Positions 29,455 through 38,142 of a DNA stretch of 52,878 bases are shown here, in pieces. The notes under the pieces are model-generated. The model saw nothing but the letters and a program-made list of their open reading frames with translations, was not told where the DNA came from and ran no database searches. Source of the DNA: Lentilactobacillus kisonensis DSM 19906 = JCM 15041 (GTDB lineage Bacteria; Bacillota; Bacilli; Lactobacillales; Lactobacillaceae); contig NZ_AZEB01000021.1 of NCBI RefSeq assembly GCF_001434135.1, positions 561 to 53,438 on the forward strand. The letters are read 5' to 3'. The translations under genes and the position numbers were made by a program. Positions within the stretch are counted from its first letter, which is position 1. The number at the start of each line of letters is the position of its first letter.

Positions 29455-29479
29455 TGCCAAGTTTAATCTTGGCTTTTTC
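29455..29479 (+). terminator. Orphan plus-strand terminator
   Basis: GCCAAG TTTAAT CTTGGC followed by TTTTTC. It points rightward but has no recognised gene in front of it. Confidence 0.55.
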
Positions 29480-29524
29480 TGGTCAGAACTCAAGGCCCCT
29501 TACTCATATTCTTCGGTACATAGA

Positions 29525-29700
29525 TTATTAGGGTCGTCCCCCCAAGCAGAGACTTTCACCCAAGTCTTCTCCGCCAAAAATTCCAAGTTATTCTGTGTTC
29601 CTTGGTACATGGAGTAGGATCGCTCCGCAAAGCAGAAACTGGAGCATACGCACTGACAAAAATCCCCAAAGACTAAGGATTAATAGTTCTTGGCCACATA
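29525..29700 (-). repeat. Two decayed hairpin-repeat fragments
   Basis: Two degenerate copies precede the complete copy 7. One starts near 29525 (TTAGGGTCGTCC..AAGCAGAGACTTTC..) and one near 29611 (GTAGGATCGCTCCGCAAAGCAGAAACTGGAGCATA..CTGACAAAAATCCCC). Each is preceded by a conserved TTCxTGG/CGG-x-ACAT flank that also precedes copies 7-9. The second half of each stem is lost. Confidence 0.7.
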
Positions 29701-29701
29701 G

Positions 29702-29822
29702 ATTAGGACCGCTCCGCAAAGCAGAAAGCTGCACCTAAGCCACTCCGTTCAAAAATCCAAGCCCAGGATTTCTGAACGGGGTAACTTAGGCTCCGCTTTC
29801 TAACCGCTTTGCTCCGCTCACT
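29702..29822 (-). repeat. Hairpin repeat element, copy 7
   Basis: Reverse orientation: ATTAGGACCGCTCCGCAAAG at the left and TTTGCTCCGCTCACT at the right. Inner stem CTCCGTTCAAAAATCC / GGATTTCTGAACGGGG, the same inner sequence family as copy 1. It lies upstream of helD. Confidence 0.9.
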
Positions 29823-29914
29823 CACTTTAATTGACATCTTCCCCAAATCCATCTAAAATTGTGCAAGCATTTAGTTTCTATTGATATGAAGTGATGGACG
29901 AATGGAGGCACCTT

Positions 29915-32221
29915 TTGGAAAACGACGAACAACAAAAAGAACAGCAACGAGTAGACCTGGTCGTTTCAAAAATCGATAATAAGATTTCAACCACCGAGCG
30001 CGAATATGACAGTGCCCACTCGGAAACCAAGAAGGTTCAGCAAAATTACGCTGACAACACTTCAGTCAACTACTTCGAAGTCGATGATCGAATTGAAACC
30101 AGCGCTGAGCTTCAGCAACAACGGGGATTAGTTTCCCGGTTAACTGAAAATGAAAGTATTTTAAAAAACCAATTAGACACACTGAAAGATTTAAAAAAAT
30201 CACCTTACTTTGGCCGAATTGACATCCAAGACGATGGCGAGCCCGATACTGAGCAACTTTACATTGGAATTGCATCGTTCGAAAACGCTGACGGGGAATT
30301 TTTGGTATACGACTGGCGCGCACCTATTTCAAGCGTTTACTATAACGGCACCTTAGGAAAAGTTGCTTATGAGACCCCGATGGGCAAACAAGAAACGACG
30401 TTAAAGAAAAAGCGCCAATTTCAGATTGTTGACGGCAAAATCAGAAATATGTTTGATACTAATGAAACCGTCGGTGATGAAATGCTGCAATCAGCGTTAG
30501 GCGCTCAAAACGACGATTATATGCAAAACATCGTGGCAACCATTCAACACGAGCAAAACGACATTATTCGAGACACTAAGAGTAACCTATTAGTTGTCCA
30601 GGGCGTTGCTGGATCAGGAAAAACGTCGGCAATTCTCCAACGAATTGCTTTTCTACTCTACCACAGCCGGGATACCCTAGAAGCTGACCAAATCATTCTA
30701 TTCTCGCCAAATAAACTATTCAGCCACTATATTTCAGAGGTGCTACCTAGCTTAGGTGAACGGAACATGAGACAAGTCACTTTTGATGAATTCATTGATA
30801 ATCGCCTAAAGGGTTTAAACGTCCAAAGTTTGTTTGAACGATACGAAACCGACGGTAAATTAACCAATCAGCAACGTTTCGTTCGAAGCTTTAAGGAATC
30901 TGCTAAGTTTATGGATGAAGCAAAGGAATACTGTGACAACTTAGCTGCCAGTGATATTTACTTTAGCGACATTATTTTTAACGAAGCCGTTTTCTTTAGT
31001 AAACGTGAAATCCGATCAATCTTCAATAGTTTCCCAAAGGCCGCCAAAGTCTCAGACCGTTACTTACAAACCAAAAACGAATTAATCAAACGGCTCAAGC
31101 GACGAATTAACCGGGAGACCCAGGAAGACTGGGTTAATGACGAAATTGACCAGTTAAGTGATGAAAAGTACCATGATTTGTTGGCGGGAAAAACACTTGG
31201 TGAGTTTCAAAATGAAGATGCTGAACGCTTCTTCATCGCCCAAAAAATTGTTACCGATCGCTTGCGGGTCGTTTACGATGCTATTTTTAACGATAACTTT
31301 TTAGATGCTTACATGCAGTATGCTGATTTTCTGGGTAAGGTCGATCTCCCACAAAACATTGATCAACCCCAATGGCAACAAGCCATTAATGAATTTAACA
31401 GTTCAATCGAGTTTCATTCAATTAAACTCGATGACTGTGCCCCCTTGCTCTATATGCGGGATTATATCTGTAACACCGGTCAAAATAATACGATGAAATA
31501 TTTATTTGTGGATGAAATGCAAGACTATTCTGTTGCTCAGCTTAAGTACTTGCGTTATGCATTTCCGCAAACTAAGTGGACGCTACTTGGTGACAGCGAA
31601 CAGGCCCTTTTTAAAGACGTTGAACAACCAGAAGAAATCTTGCGGAAACTCAATTCAGCGTTTAAGGTTCGCCACTCACGCTTAATCAGCTTGATGCGAT
31701 CGTACCGGTCAACCTTTCCAATCACAACTTTTGCTAAATCCATTTTACCAAACGGAGCTGATATCGAAGCGTTTAACCGGGAGGGGAGCATCCCCGAATT
31801 GATCCTTTCAACCGGCTTCAAAGATGGCATTAATCAACTCATCAAAGCCATCACCGGTCAACGGAACAAGTACGGAACGGTTGCTGTTTTGACTAAAAAT
31901 ATGCGTGAAGCCAAGCAGGTCTACGAGCAAATCCACAGTCAAACCGATGCAACCCTTTTAAAGGACGCGGATCGAACGCTCCCCAAAGGCGTCTTGGTCT
32001 TACCAATTTACTTAGCAAAGGGGCTTGAATTTGATTCAGTGATTGCCTGGGACACATCGGAAAAGAATTATCCTGATGCGTCGCTACTGGGAACGCTTTA
32101 CACAATTATCACCCGCGCGATGCATCATCTCACTTTGATTAGCATCGACAGTGTGACCCCGTTAATCTCGGATGAATCACTGCATAATAGTCAAATTAAG
32201 ATTGAGCGAACTATTAGTTAG
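29915..32221 (+). CDS. helD: HelD-like RNA polymerase recycling helicase (UvrD/Rep superfamily)
   Basis: HelD binds RNA polymerase and uses ATP to remove it from DNA or release stalled complexes. The protein of about 768 residues has the HelD layout: an N-terminal coiled coil (about residues 1-100, EQQKEQQRVDLVVSKID..), then GEFLVYDWRAPISS, Walker A GVAGSGKTSAILQRIAFLLY at about 230, the UvrD-type motif LFVDEMQDYS, LLGDSEQALF, and the C-terminal motifs VLPIYLAKGLEFDSVI and YTIITRAMHHLTLI. The TTG at 29915 is preferred because GGAGG lies six bases upstream; ATG at 29894 is an in-frame alternative. It stands alone with its own terminator. Confidence 0.93.
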   Translation: MENDEQQKEQQRVDLVVSKIDNKISTTEREYDSAHSETKKVQQNYADNTSVNYFEVDDRIETSAELQQQRGLVSRLTENESILKNQLDTLKDLKKSPYFGRIDIQDDGEPDTEQLYIGIASFENADGEFLVYDWRAPISSVYYNGTLGKVAYETPMGKQETTLKKKRQFQIVDGKIRNMFDTNETVGDEMLQSALGAQNDDYMQNIVATIQHEQNDIIRDTKSNLLVVQGVAGSGKTSAILQRIAFLLYHSRDTLEADQIILFSPNKLFSHYISEVLPSLGERNMRQVTFDEFIDNRLKGLNVQSLFERYETDGKLTNQQRFVRSFKESAKFMDEAKEYCDNLAASDIYFSDIIFNEAVFFSKREIRSIFNSFPKAAKVSDRYLQTKNELIKRLKRRINRETQEDWVNDEIDQLSDEKYHDLLAGKTLGEFQNEDAERFFIAQKIVTDRLRVVYDAIFNDNFLDAYMQYADFLGKVDLPQNIDQPQWQQAINEFNSSIEFHSIKLDDCAPLLYMRDYICNTGQNNTMKYLFVDEMQDYSVAQLKYLRYAFPQTKWTLLGDSEQALFKDVEQPEEILRKLNSAFKVRHSRLISLMRSYRSTFPITTFAKSILPNGADIEAFNREGSIPELILSTGFKDGINQLIKAITGQRNKYGTVAVLTKNMREAKQVYEQIHSQTDATLLKDADRTLPKGVLVLPIYLAKGLEFDSVIAWDTSEKNYPDASLLGTLYTIITRAMHHLTLISIDSVTPLISDESLHNSQIKIERTIS

Positions 32222-32256
32222 GCTTGACGGCAATAATGGCTCGTGCATGTGAAAAC

Positions 32257-32312
32257 ATAACAAAAGCGCTGCGATCTCCGAGGTTAAGGGGGGTGCAGCG
32301 CTTTTGTTTTGT
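32257..32312 (+). terminator. helD terminator
   Basis: ACAAAAGCGCTGC, a 22-base loop, GCAGCGCTTTTGTTTTG. A strong stem about 40 bases after the helD stop. The sequence between it and copy 8 (32313-32459) shows no gene or obvious signal. Confidence 0.85.
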
Positions 32313-32459
32313 CTGGTAATTAATAAATATTTATTAGAATTCATTTTGCTTATGGATTTTCAAAACTCGGTTCTTGGCCTTCTCTTGGCAATACAGAAAA
32401 GCCCACCTAGACGAGCAGTCGTTTACAGGTACTATAACTGAAGCTTTCTGGCAGCACAG

Positions 32460-32580
32460 ATTAGGACCGCTCCGCAAAACAGAAAGCTGCACCTAAGCTA
32501 CTCCTGCCAAAAGCCCAAGCCCATGGCTTTTGGCAGGAGTAACTTAGGTTTCGCTTTCTAACCGTTTTGCTCCGCTCACT
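32460..32580 (-). repeat. Hairpin repeat element, copy 8 (abuts a stop codon)
   Basis: Reverse orientation, ATTAGGACCGCTCCGCAAAAC..GTTTTGCTCCGCTCACT. The inner stem CTCCTGCCAAAAGCC pairs perfectly with GGCTTTTGGCAGGAG and is unlike the other copies. The outer arm change CAAAAC/GTTTTG is compensated. Its right end overlaps the stop codon of the flavoenzyme gene (32579-32581). Confidence 0.9.
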
Positions 32581-33910
32581 ACACCAAATACGTCACATCA
32601 CTCGCAAACGACGGGTAAGCCAGAATTTCCTTGTTAAAATCGTCAATCTTCATTCGTTGATCAATCATCAACGTAAAGATATTGATTAAATAATCCGCGT
32701 GGTTACTTAAGACGGTTGCTCCAACCACCGTCTCATTTTCCCGATCGACAACGACCTTTGCTTTGGCTAGTGGTTCATTGAGACGATGATAACTATACCA
32801 GCCAGTCATATCATTACTAATCAACAAGTAATGGTCATCGTTTGTTGCAATGCTTGCTGGCAGGCCAACTTGAGCAAGGGTCGGCTGGCCAAAGACCAAC
32901 GTTGGAATTGACTTGAAAGCAATCTTTGCTTCATTACCCGCAAAATACTCGGCTAAATAACTGGCTTCATAACTAGCTACCGGTGTTAACTTTGGTCGCT
33001 TGGTACTAACAACATCCCCCATGGCAAAGATTTTATCGTTGGTAGTCTGCAAAAAGTCATTAACCTTAACACCATGACGATCATATTCAACGCCAACTTT
33101 ATCTAGTCCAATGGTGTCAACATTTGGAATTCGCCCAGCCGTACAAAATACCGCGTCAGTTGGTAACTTAAACCCATCTTCACCAGAAACCACGTATTGT
33201 TCACCAACCTTGGCAACCTGGGTTACTGATGTATTCAGCTGAATGTCAACTCCCTCATCTTCAAGATGGTTCATCACATCCTTTACCAATTGCGGATCAA
33301 ATTGCTTCAATGGATGGTCATTATGGTGAATTAAATGTACCTTTGCTCCAGCCGCATGGGCAATTCCAGCCAACTCAAAGCCAATGTAGCCACCACCAAT
33401 GAAAGTAACGTCCTTAGGCATGTCATTCAAATTCAAGAAATCAGTGCTAGTTTTAAAATACTCGCTGCCAGTAATCGGTAACCTGTTTGGTCGCTGTCCT
33501 GTCGCAATTACATACTTATCCGCTTCAAGAACGTGGTTGCCAGCCTGCAACTGGCCAGCATCATTAAACTGCGCCTGTTCATGAAAAGTATCAACCCCGT
33601 CAGCTACCAAAGCATGTTGCGTTGCATTCGAAATTGGATCGGTATACTGCCTTTTATGGCGCATCAAATCAGGCCAATTAACCGATACGTGCCCAGAAAT
33701 CCCATTACCCTGCATATCAGCGACTGTCTGGGTAACTTCTAAGCCAGCCAATAAAATCTTTTTAGGATCACAACCCCGGTTTGGACACGTACCGCCGAAC
33801 AGATTGTTTTCAACAACTGCAACTGACTTATTTTGCCGACGCAACGAATGGGCCAGTGAACCACCAGCGACCCCACCGCCAAGGATGACAACATCGTATT
33901 TTTCAACCAT
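32579..33910 (-). CDS. Glutathione-reductase-like NAD(P)/FAD disulfide oxidoreductase
   Basis: A 443-residue class I pyridine nucleotide-disulfide oxidoreductase. The FAD site is VVILGGGVAGGSLAHSL, the redox-active disulfide GGTCPNRGCDPKK (Cys42/Cys47), the NAD(P) site FIGGGYIGFELAGIA, and the second FAD motif KIFAMGDV. The C-terminal HPTxxE base motif of glutathione reductase is replaced by YPSFASD, so the usual His is Tyr. A different thiol substrate or mechanism is possible. GAGGAGAAG precedes the ATG, 14 bases after the ABC ATPase stop, so it shares that operon. Close relatives in lactobacilli are called glutathione reductase. Confidence 0.85.
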   Translation of the reverse strand: MVEKYDVVILGGGVAGGSLAHSLRRQNKSVAVVENNLFGGTCPNRGCDPKKILLAGLEVTQTVADMQGNGISGHVSVNWPDLMRHKRQYTDPISNATQHALVADGVDTFHEQAQFNDAGQLQAGNHVLEADKYVIATGQRPNRLPITGSEYFKTSTDFLNLNDMPKDVTFIGGGYIGFELAGIAHAAGAKVHLIHHNDHPLKQFDPQLVKDVMNHLEDEGVDIQLNTSVTQVAKVGEQYVVSGEDGFKLPTDAVFCTAGRIPNVDTIGLDKVGVEYDRHGVKVNDFLQTTNDKIFAMGDVVSTKRPKLTPVASYEASYLAEYFAGNEAKIAFKSIPTLVFGQPTLAQVGLPASIATNDDHYLLISNDMTGWYSYHRLNEPLAKAKVVVDRENETVVGATVLSNHADYLINIFTLMIDQRMKIDDFNKEILAYPSFASDVTYLV

Positions 33911-33924
33911 TTAAACTTCTCCTC

Positions 33925-34887
33925 TCAAATTGTACTCAAAAAACGAATAATACTTTCATTATCAAAGCAACCAATTGGCTTGCCGCGAGCGTCAATAATT
34001 TTAACTAATGGTGACGACGCCAGTAATCGCAAAACTTCCTTTAAGTTTGACAGCTGCTCAACACTTGGCGCCGCCCTTACCTTTTCATCAATTTGCCGAG
34101 GTGCCATGAACCCAGCTTCAATAATCTGGTTAACGAGGACTTTATTTAAATCAGAGTAACGATTGTTACTGAAAAAATCAGCTACAAATTTATTTGCCGG
34201 ATTATTGGTAATCTCTTTTGGCGTATCAACTTGGAGAAGCTTCCCATTTTTCATGATGCCAATTCGATCCCCTAATTTTAACGCCTCATCCATATCGTGA
34301 GTCACAAAAACAATCGTGTTTTGATACTTAGTATGCAGTTTTAAAATTAACTTTTGTAACGATTCCCTGGCTAATGGATCTAACGCGCTAAAGGGTTCAT
34401 CCATTAAGATAATTGGCGGTTTCCCTGCAAGTGCCCTGATAATGCCGACCCGCTGCTGCTGACCACCCGAAAGCTCAATAGGCATCCGGTTTCGAAAACT
34501 GGCATCAAGGCCAACCTCAGCTAATAGATTATCAACTAACCCACGGACCTTCCTACCAGAAACCCGTTGCATATCTGGAACGACAGAAACGTTTTTAGCG
34601 ACGGTCATTGTCGGAAATAGGGCAATTTGCTGGAGCACATAGCCAATCTGCCATCTTAAATCGGTCAATGAATAATCTTCAATTCCCCGGCCAGCAACTG
34701 TAATCGTCCCAGAACTTTTTTCTAACAACCGATTAATCATTTTCAGTGTCGTTGTTTTGCCAGAGCCTGAGCTACCGACCAACACAAATAACTCGCCAGG
34801 CATAATCCCAAGATTAAGGTCGCTAATGACCGTTTTCCCATCAAACTTTTTCGACACATTTTTAAATTCAATTAGTGGTGCCACCAT
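33925..34887 (-). CDS. OpuC/EgtU-type ABC importer, ATP-binding subunit
   Basis: The ATPase of a quaternary-amine-type importer. The 320-residue protein has Walker A GSSGSGKTTTLKMINRL, Q-loop IGYVLQQIALFPTMTV, signature ELSGGQQQRVGIIRAL, Walker B ILMDEPFSALDP and H-loop FVTHDMDEAL. A C-terminal regulatory region of about 80 residues resembles a CBS domain (PLVKIIDARGKPIGCFDNES). I start at ATG 34887, preceded by AAGGGAGTGA; a TTG three bases earlier is possible. It follows the permease gene by four bases. The substrate could be betaine/carnitine/choline or ergothioneine. Confidence 0.9.
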   Translation of the reverse strand: MVAPLIEFKNVSKKFDGKTVISDLNLGIMPGELFVLVGSSGSGKTTTLKMINRLLEKSSGTITVAGRGIEDYSLTDLRWQIGYVLQQIALFPTMTVAKNVSVVPDMQRVSGRKVRGLVDNLLAEVGLDASFRNRMPIELSGGQQQRVGIIRALAGKPPIILMDEPFSALDPLARESLQKLILKLHTKYQNTIVFVTHDMDEALKLGDRIGIMKNGKLLQVDTPKEITNNPANKFVADFFSNNRYSDLNKVLVNQIIEAGFMAPRQIDEKVRAAPSVEQLSNLKEVLRLLASSPLVKIIDARGKPIGCFDNESIIRFLSTI

Positions 34888-34891
34888 CAAA

Positions 34892-36409
34892 TCACTCCCT
34901 TATCAAATGATGTTTAATCAGATAATGATGGGCAACGCTTGCTGGCGATTTTTCGAGCACGTTAACTTCATAATTCATTTCCTGAATTTGCTTTTCAGAA
35001 ATCTTGCCGGCTAGTTTATTTAAGCTGGTGACAATTTGAGGGTGCTTTTTAGCAAACTTCGTTGTCATCAATGGTGCCCCTTGATAGGTTGGAAAAATGT
35101 GTTTATTATCTTTAAGGACCGTCAAGTGATATTGTCGCAGTTCACTATCCGTAGAGTAACAATCAATCACATTAATCTGATTGTCGTGAATTGCCCGATA
35201 CCTTAATTCAGGTTCCATCCCTTTAACCGGGAACTTTAGATGATAGCGGCGTTCAACTAACTTCAACCCATCGCTTCTGTCCATAAATTCCATGCTCATG
35301 CCAGCTTTTAACTTACCCTGGACACTCTGTAAATCCTGAATCGTTCTAAGCTTATTGCGTTTTGCAAAGCTCGTTTTAACCGCAATACCATAAGTGTTAT
35401 TATAAGCCATTGGTTTCAAATAGGTCATTCGATCCTGTTGGGCCAGCTGATTTTTACCCAATTGATAAATTGCCCGGGGGCTTTTTGGCGTCTGCTTCGC
35501 ATGCGTCAGTGTTTCCAAAACGGTTCCAGTAAATTCAGGATAAACGTTGATCTGATTACTCTTTAATGCGCTGAATAGAAAGCTGGTCTTCCCAAAATTA
35601 GGCTTCAGTTCAACGTCCATTCTAGGATCTTTATCACGAATCAAGTCGCGATACATATTAATCAAAATTTCGGGTTCAGCCCCCAGCTTACCCGCAATCA
35701 CAACTTTATTATTTAACTGAGAAATTGTCGTATAACCTGCTACCCCACCACCAACGACGATGATTGCTGATAAAAGAATGAGGACGTACTTGAACTTCAT
35801 CTTTTGTAAGATACTAATTAGAAACGACATCATGATTGCCAGCAACGCTGCTGAAATCGCGCCGATTAAAATAAGGCTCGTATTATTCCGATCAATTCCC
35901 AGCAAGATAAAGTTTCCTAAACCACCAGCTCCAATTAAGGCTGCTAGAGTAGCGGTCCCAATAATCAATACCATCGAGGTTCGAATTCCGGAAATAATGA
36001 TCGGCATTGCCATTGGCAGTTCAACCCGAAGAAGCTTGCGAGACCGTGACATCCCCATTGCGTCTGCGGCCTCTTCTGTTGATGGATCAATTTCAGTTAA
36101 CCCAACGTATGTATTCTGGAAAATTGGTAAAAGGGCATATACTACCAACGCAATAATTGCTGGAACCGTTCCGATTCCTACTAACGGGATGAGCAGCCCC
36201 AAAAGTGCTAATGACGGAATTGTTTGAAGCACACCAGTGAGTTGTAAAATAACTTGTGCAATTTTAGGAAATCTCCGAACCCAAATTGCTAGTGGAATTG
36301 CGATCATCACAGCGATCAGCAATGCCCAAAATGATATCTCCAGGTGTTGTCCGAGTGCCTGAACTAACGCTACCTTTCTCGCATCAAGTGTTTGCATAAA
36401 ATTTGCCAC
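34892..36409 (-). CDS. OpuC/EgtU-type ABC importer, permease fused to substrate-binding domain
   Basis: A fusion of about 505 residues. Roughly residues 20-215 form the permease with five or six hydrophobic segments and the coupling motif EAADAMGMSRSRKLLRVELP. After another membrane segment (about 205-225) comes an extracellular substrate-binding domain (VVIAGKLGAEPEILINMY, KSNQINVYPEFTGTVLETL, MAYNNTYGIAVK, QINVIDCYSTDSELRQY). The GTG start at 36409 is chosen because AGGGGTG lies six bases upstream. This layout is shared by OpuC/BilE carriers and by the ergothioneine importer EgtUBC of streptococci. The downstream thiol-disulfide flavoenzyme favours a thiol substrate, but that is inference. 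Confidence 0.88.
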   Translation of the reverse strand: MANFMQTLDARKVALVQALGQHLEISFWALLIAVMIAIPLAIWVRRFPKIAQVILQLTGVLQTIPSLALLGLLIPLVGIGTVPAIIALVVYALLPIFQNTYVGLTEIDPSTEEAADAMGMSRSRKLLRVELPMAMPIIISGIRTSMVLIIGTATLAALIGAGGLGNFILLGIDRNNTSLILIGAISAALLAIMMSFLISILQKMKFKYVLILLSAIIVVGGGVAGYTTISQLNNKVVIAGKLGAEPEILINMYRDLIRDKDPRMDVELKPNFGKTSFLFSALKSNQINVYPEFTGTVLETLTHAKQTPKSPRAIYQLGKNQLAQQDRMTYLKPMAYNNTYGIAVKTSFAKRNKLRTIQDLQSVQGKLKAGMSMEFMDRSDGLKLVERRYHLKFPVKGMEPELRYRAIHDNQINVIDCYSTDSELRQYHLTVLKDNKHIFPTYQGAPLMTTKFAKKHPQIVTSLNKLAGKISEKQIQEMNYEVNVLEKSPASVAHHYLIKHHLIRE

Positions 36410-36518
36410 TTTTTTCACCCCTAAATTTTCGATCCTAGCGCCGTTCAATTGACAAGCGGGCATCGAATTTGTATCTTAGATGTTGTAATTAAAAATTCGT
36501 TAAAAATTGAGGTATACC

Positions 36519-37493
36519 ATGGTTCATCAACTCTGGCGTCAATTCCCACGCATTCAAACAAAACTGGCTGAACTACAGCCCTACCTGTTGAAGGCAGTTA
36601 ATTTAAATAATCAACCTATTCATCATAAGGTTTTACAATTGTTAAAAGCAAGCGGGAAGCTCCTGCGGCCGGGATTTTTTTACATATTCTCAGAATTTGG
36701 GCAACCAACCGATCCGGCAATTCTCAGATCCGGCGCCGCTTCAGTTGAGCTACTTCACGTTGCCACCCTTATTCATGATGACGTGATCGATCAATCCCCT
36801 GTTCGTAGAGGCGTTGCGACTGTTCACACGGAATTTGGCCAAAAAAACGCCATTTACGCCGGTGACTATCTATTTACATGTTACTTCACCGAAGTCTTAA
36901 AGGCTACGTCAGATCCCCAAAATATGCATCGGCACATTGACGCAATGCAACTAATCCTAAACGGTGAACTTGATCAAATGAGCTATAACTATAGTACTCA
37001 TATGACCCAAGCTGATTACTTCCATGAAATCACCGGTAAAACAGCTGAATTGTTTCGGCTGAGTTTTGAGCAAGGTGCCATTTTGACGAATGCCCCGGAA
37101 TCAATCATCAAACTGGGGGGGCAGATTGGCCTTCGAATTGGTCAAGCCTATCAAATTCTTGACGACATTTTGGATTATCAGGGCACTACAAAGAAGACGA
37201 AAAAGCCCGTGTTAGAGGATCTTCAGTCAGGTGTTTACACGTTACCATTAATTTTTGCTAATCAAATATCTAAGGATTTAAAACCCTTACTCGCCAAAAA
37301 GCAACAGCTATCGTCGGCTGATATTGCCCGTGTTCAGCAAATTGTCATTGACTCCGGTGGCGTTTCAAAATCATATCAAGTCGCTGATCGTCTCACAAAC
37401 GAAGCGCTTGATTTAATTAATCAGCTGCCAGATCAACAGGCAAAACACGATTTGAAGGAATTGACCCAATTACTCCTATCACGTGAACAATAA
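36519..37493 (+). CDS. Polyprenyl (probably heptaprenyl-type) diphosphate synthase
   Basis: A 324-residue all-helical trans-prenyltransferase that extends allylic diphosphates with IPP. The first Asp-rich motif is TLIHDDVIDQSPVRRG (DDVID at about 87-91), the second AYQILDDILDYQG, and KLLRPGFFY carries the conserved Lys-Arg region. GAGG lies six bases upstream of the ATG. It is divergent from the importer operon and followed 20 bases later by a hydrolase gene. Near cytochrome bd genes it may supply the quinone side chain; chain length cannot be read from sequence. Confidence 0.9.
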   Translation: MVHQLWRQFPRIQTKLAELQPYLLKAVNLNNQPIHHKVLQLLKASGKLLRPGFFYIFSEFGQPTDPAILRSGAASVELLHVATLIHDDVIDQSPVRRGVATVHTEFGQKNAIYAGDYLFTCYFTEVLKATSDPQNMHRHIDAMQLILNGELDQMSYNYSTHMTQADYFHEITGKTAELFRLSFEQGAILTNAPESIIKLGGQIGLRIGQAYQILDDILDYQGTTKKTKKPVLEDLQSGVYTLPLIFANQISKDLKPLLAKKQQLSSADIARVQQIVIDSGGVSKSYQVADRLTNEALDLINQLPDQQAKHDLKELTQLLLSREQ

Positions 37494-37513
37494 GATTAAA
37501 GGAAGCTAACAAA

Positions 37514-38077
37514 ATGACAAAACCCACCGTGTATATGTTTCATGGTTTTACATCGTTTGCGGATGACCATTGGTTTCCTTGGCTTGAAGATCAGGTTGAA
37601 CACCAATTGAAAATTCCCTTCAAGAAACTTAATTTTCCCGACTCTTATCATCCTGACGTGGCAGCTTGGGATCGTTATTGTGACCAAACAATTCAGGCAG
37701 CAGATAACATAACGCTTGTTGGGCATAGTCTAGGGTGCATTCAGGTCCTTCATTATCTACAAGCTCACGCGATCAAAAACATTAACGTCCTCTTAGTTTC
37801 CGGCTTTGATGAACCCGTTTGGACAATCCCAGAATTAAACAGCTTCACAAAGCATCCGGTTGACTATTCGGAGATACTACCTAAGATTAGGCGGGCCACT
37901 GTTATTTCGGCAATCAACGACCCAAGCGTCCCCTATTCCTACACGCTAACGATGGCGAGACGCCTTCACGCAAAGTTTGTTCTCATGCCGACAGGCCATC
38001 ATTTTACTGACATGGGTGATGACAAAGAACTGCCGATAGCATTTACGGAACTCAAAACATTATTAACATCTATCTAA
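37514..38077 (+). CDS. RBBP9/YdeN-like alpha/beta hydrolase
   Basis: A 187-residue serine hydrolase of the RBBP9/YdeN family. It starts YMFHGFTSFADDHW, has the nucleophile elbow LVGHSLGCIQ (Ser72), an acid in SAINDPSVPYS (Asp136) and a terminal His in MPTGHHFTDMG (162/163). No signal peptide. It is probably cotranscribed with the prenyl synthase. The substrate is unknown. Confidence 0.88.
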   Translation: MTKPTVYMFHGFTSFADDHWFPWLEDQVEHQLKIPFKKLNFPDSYHPDVAAWDRYCDQTIQAADNITLVGHSLGCIQVLHYLQAHAIKNINVLLVSGFDEPVWTIPELNSFTKHPVDYSEILPKIRRATVISAINDPSVPYSYTLTMARRLHAKFVLMPTGHHFTDMGDDKELPIAFTELKTLLTSI

Positions 38078-38078
38078 C

Positions 38079-38142
38079 AACATAGGACAAGGAATACTCA
38101 TTCAATGAAAAATGAACGAGCATCCCTTGTCCTATGTTAGTT
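38079..38142. terminator. Bidirectional terminator between convergent genes
   Basis: AACATAGGACAAGG..CCTTGTCCTATGTT with further pairing inside. It overlaps the last codons of the minus-strand SGNH gene and follows the hydrolase stop by one base. Confidence 0.8.
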
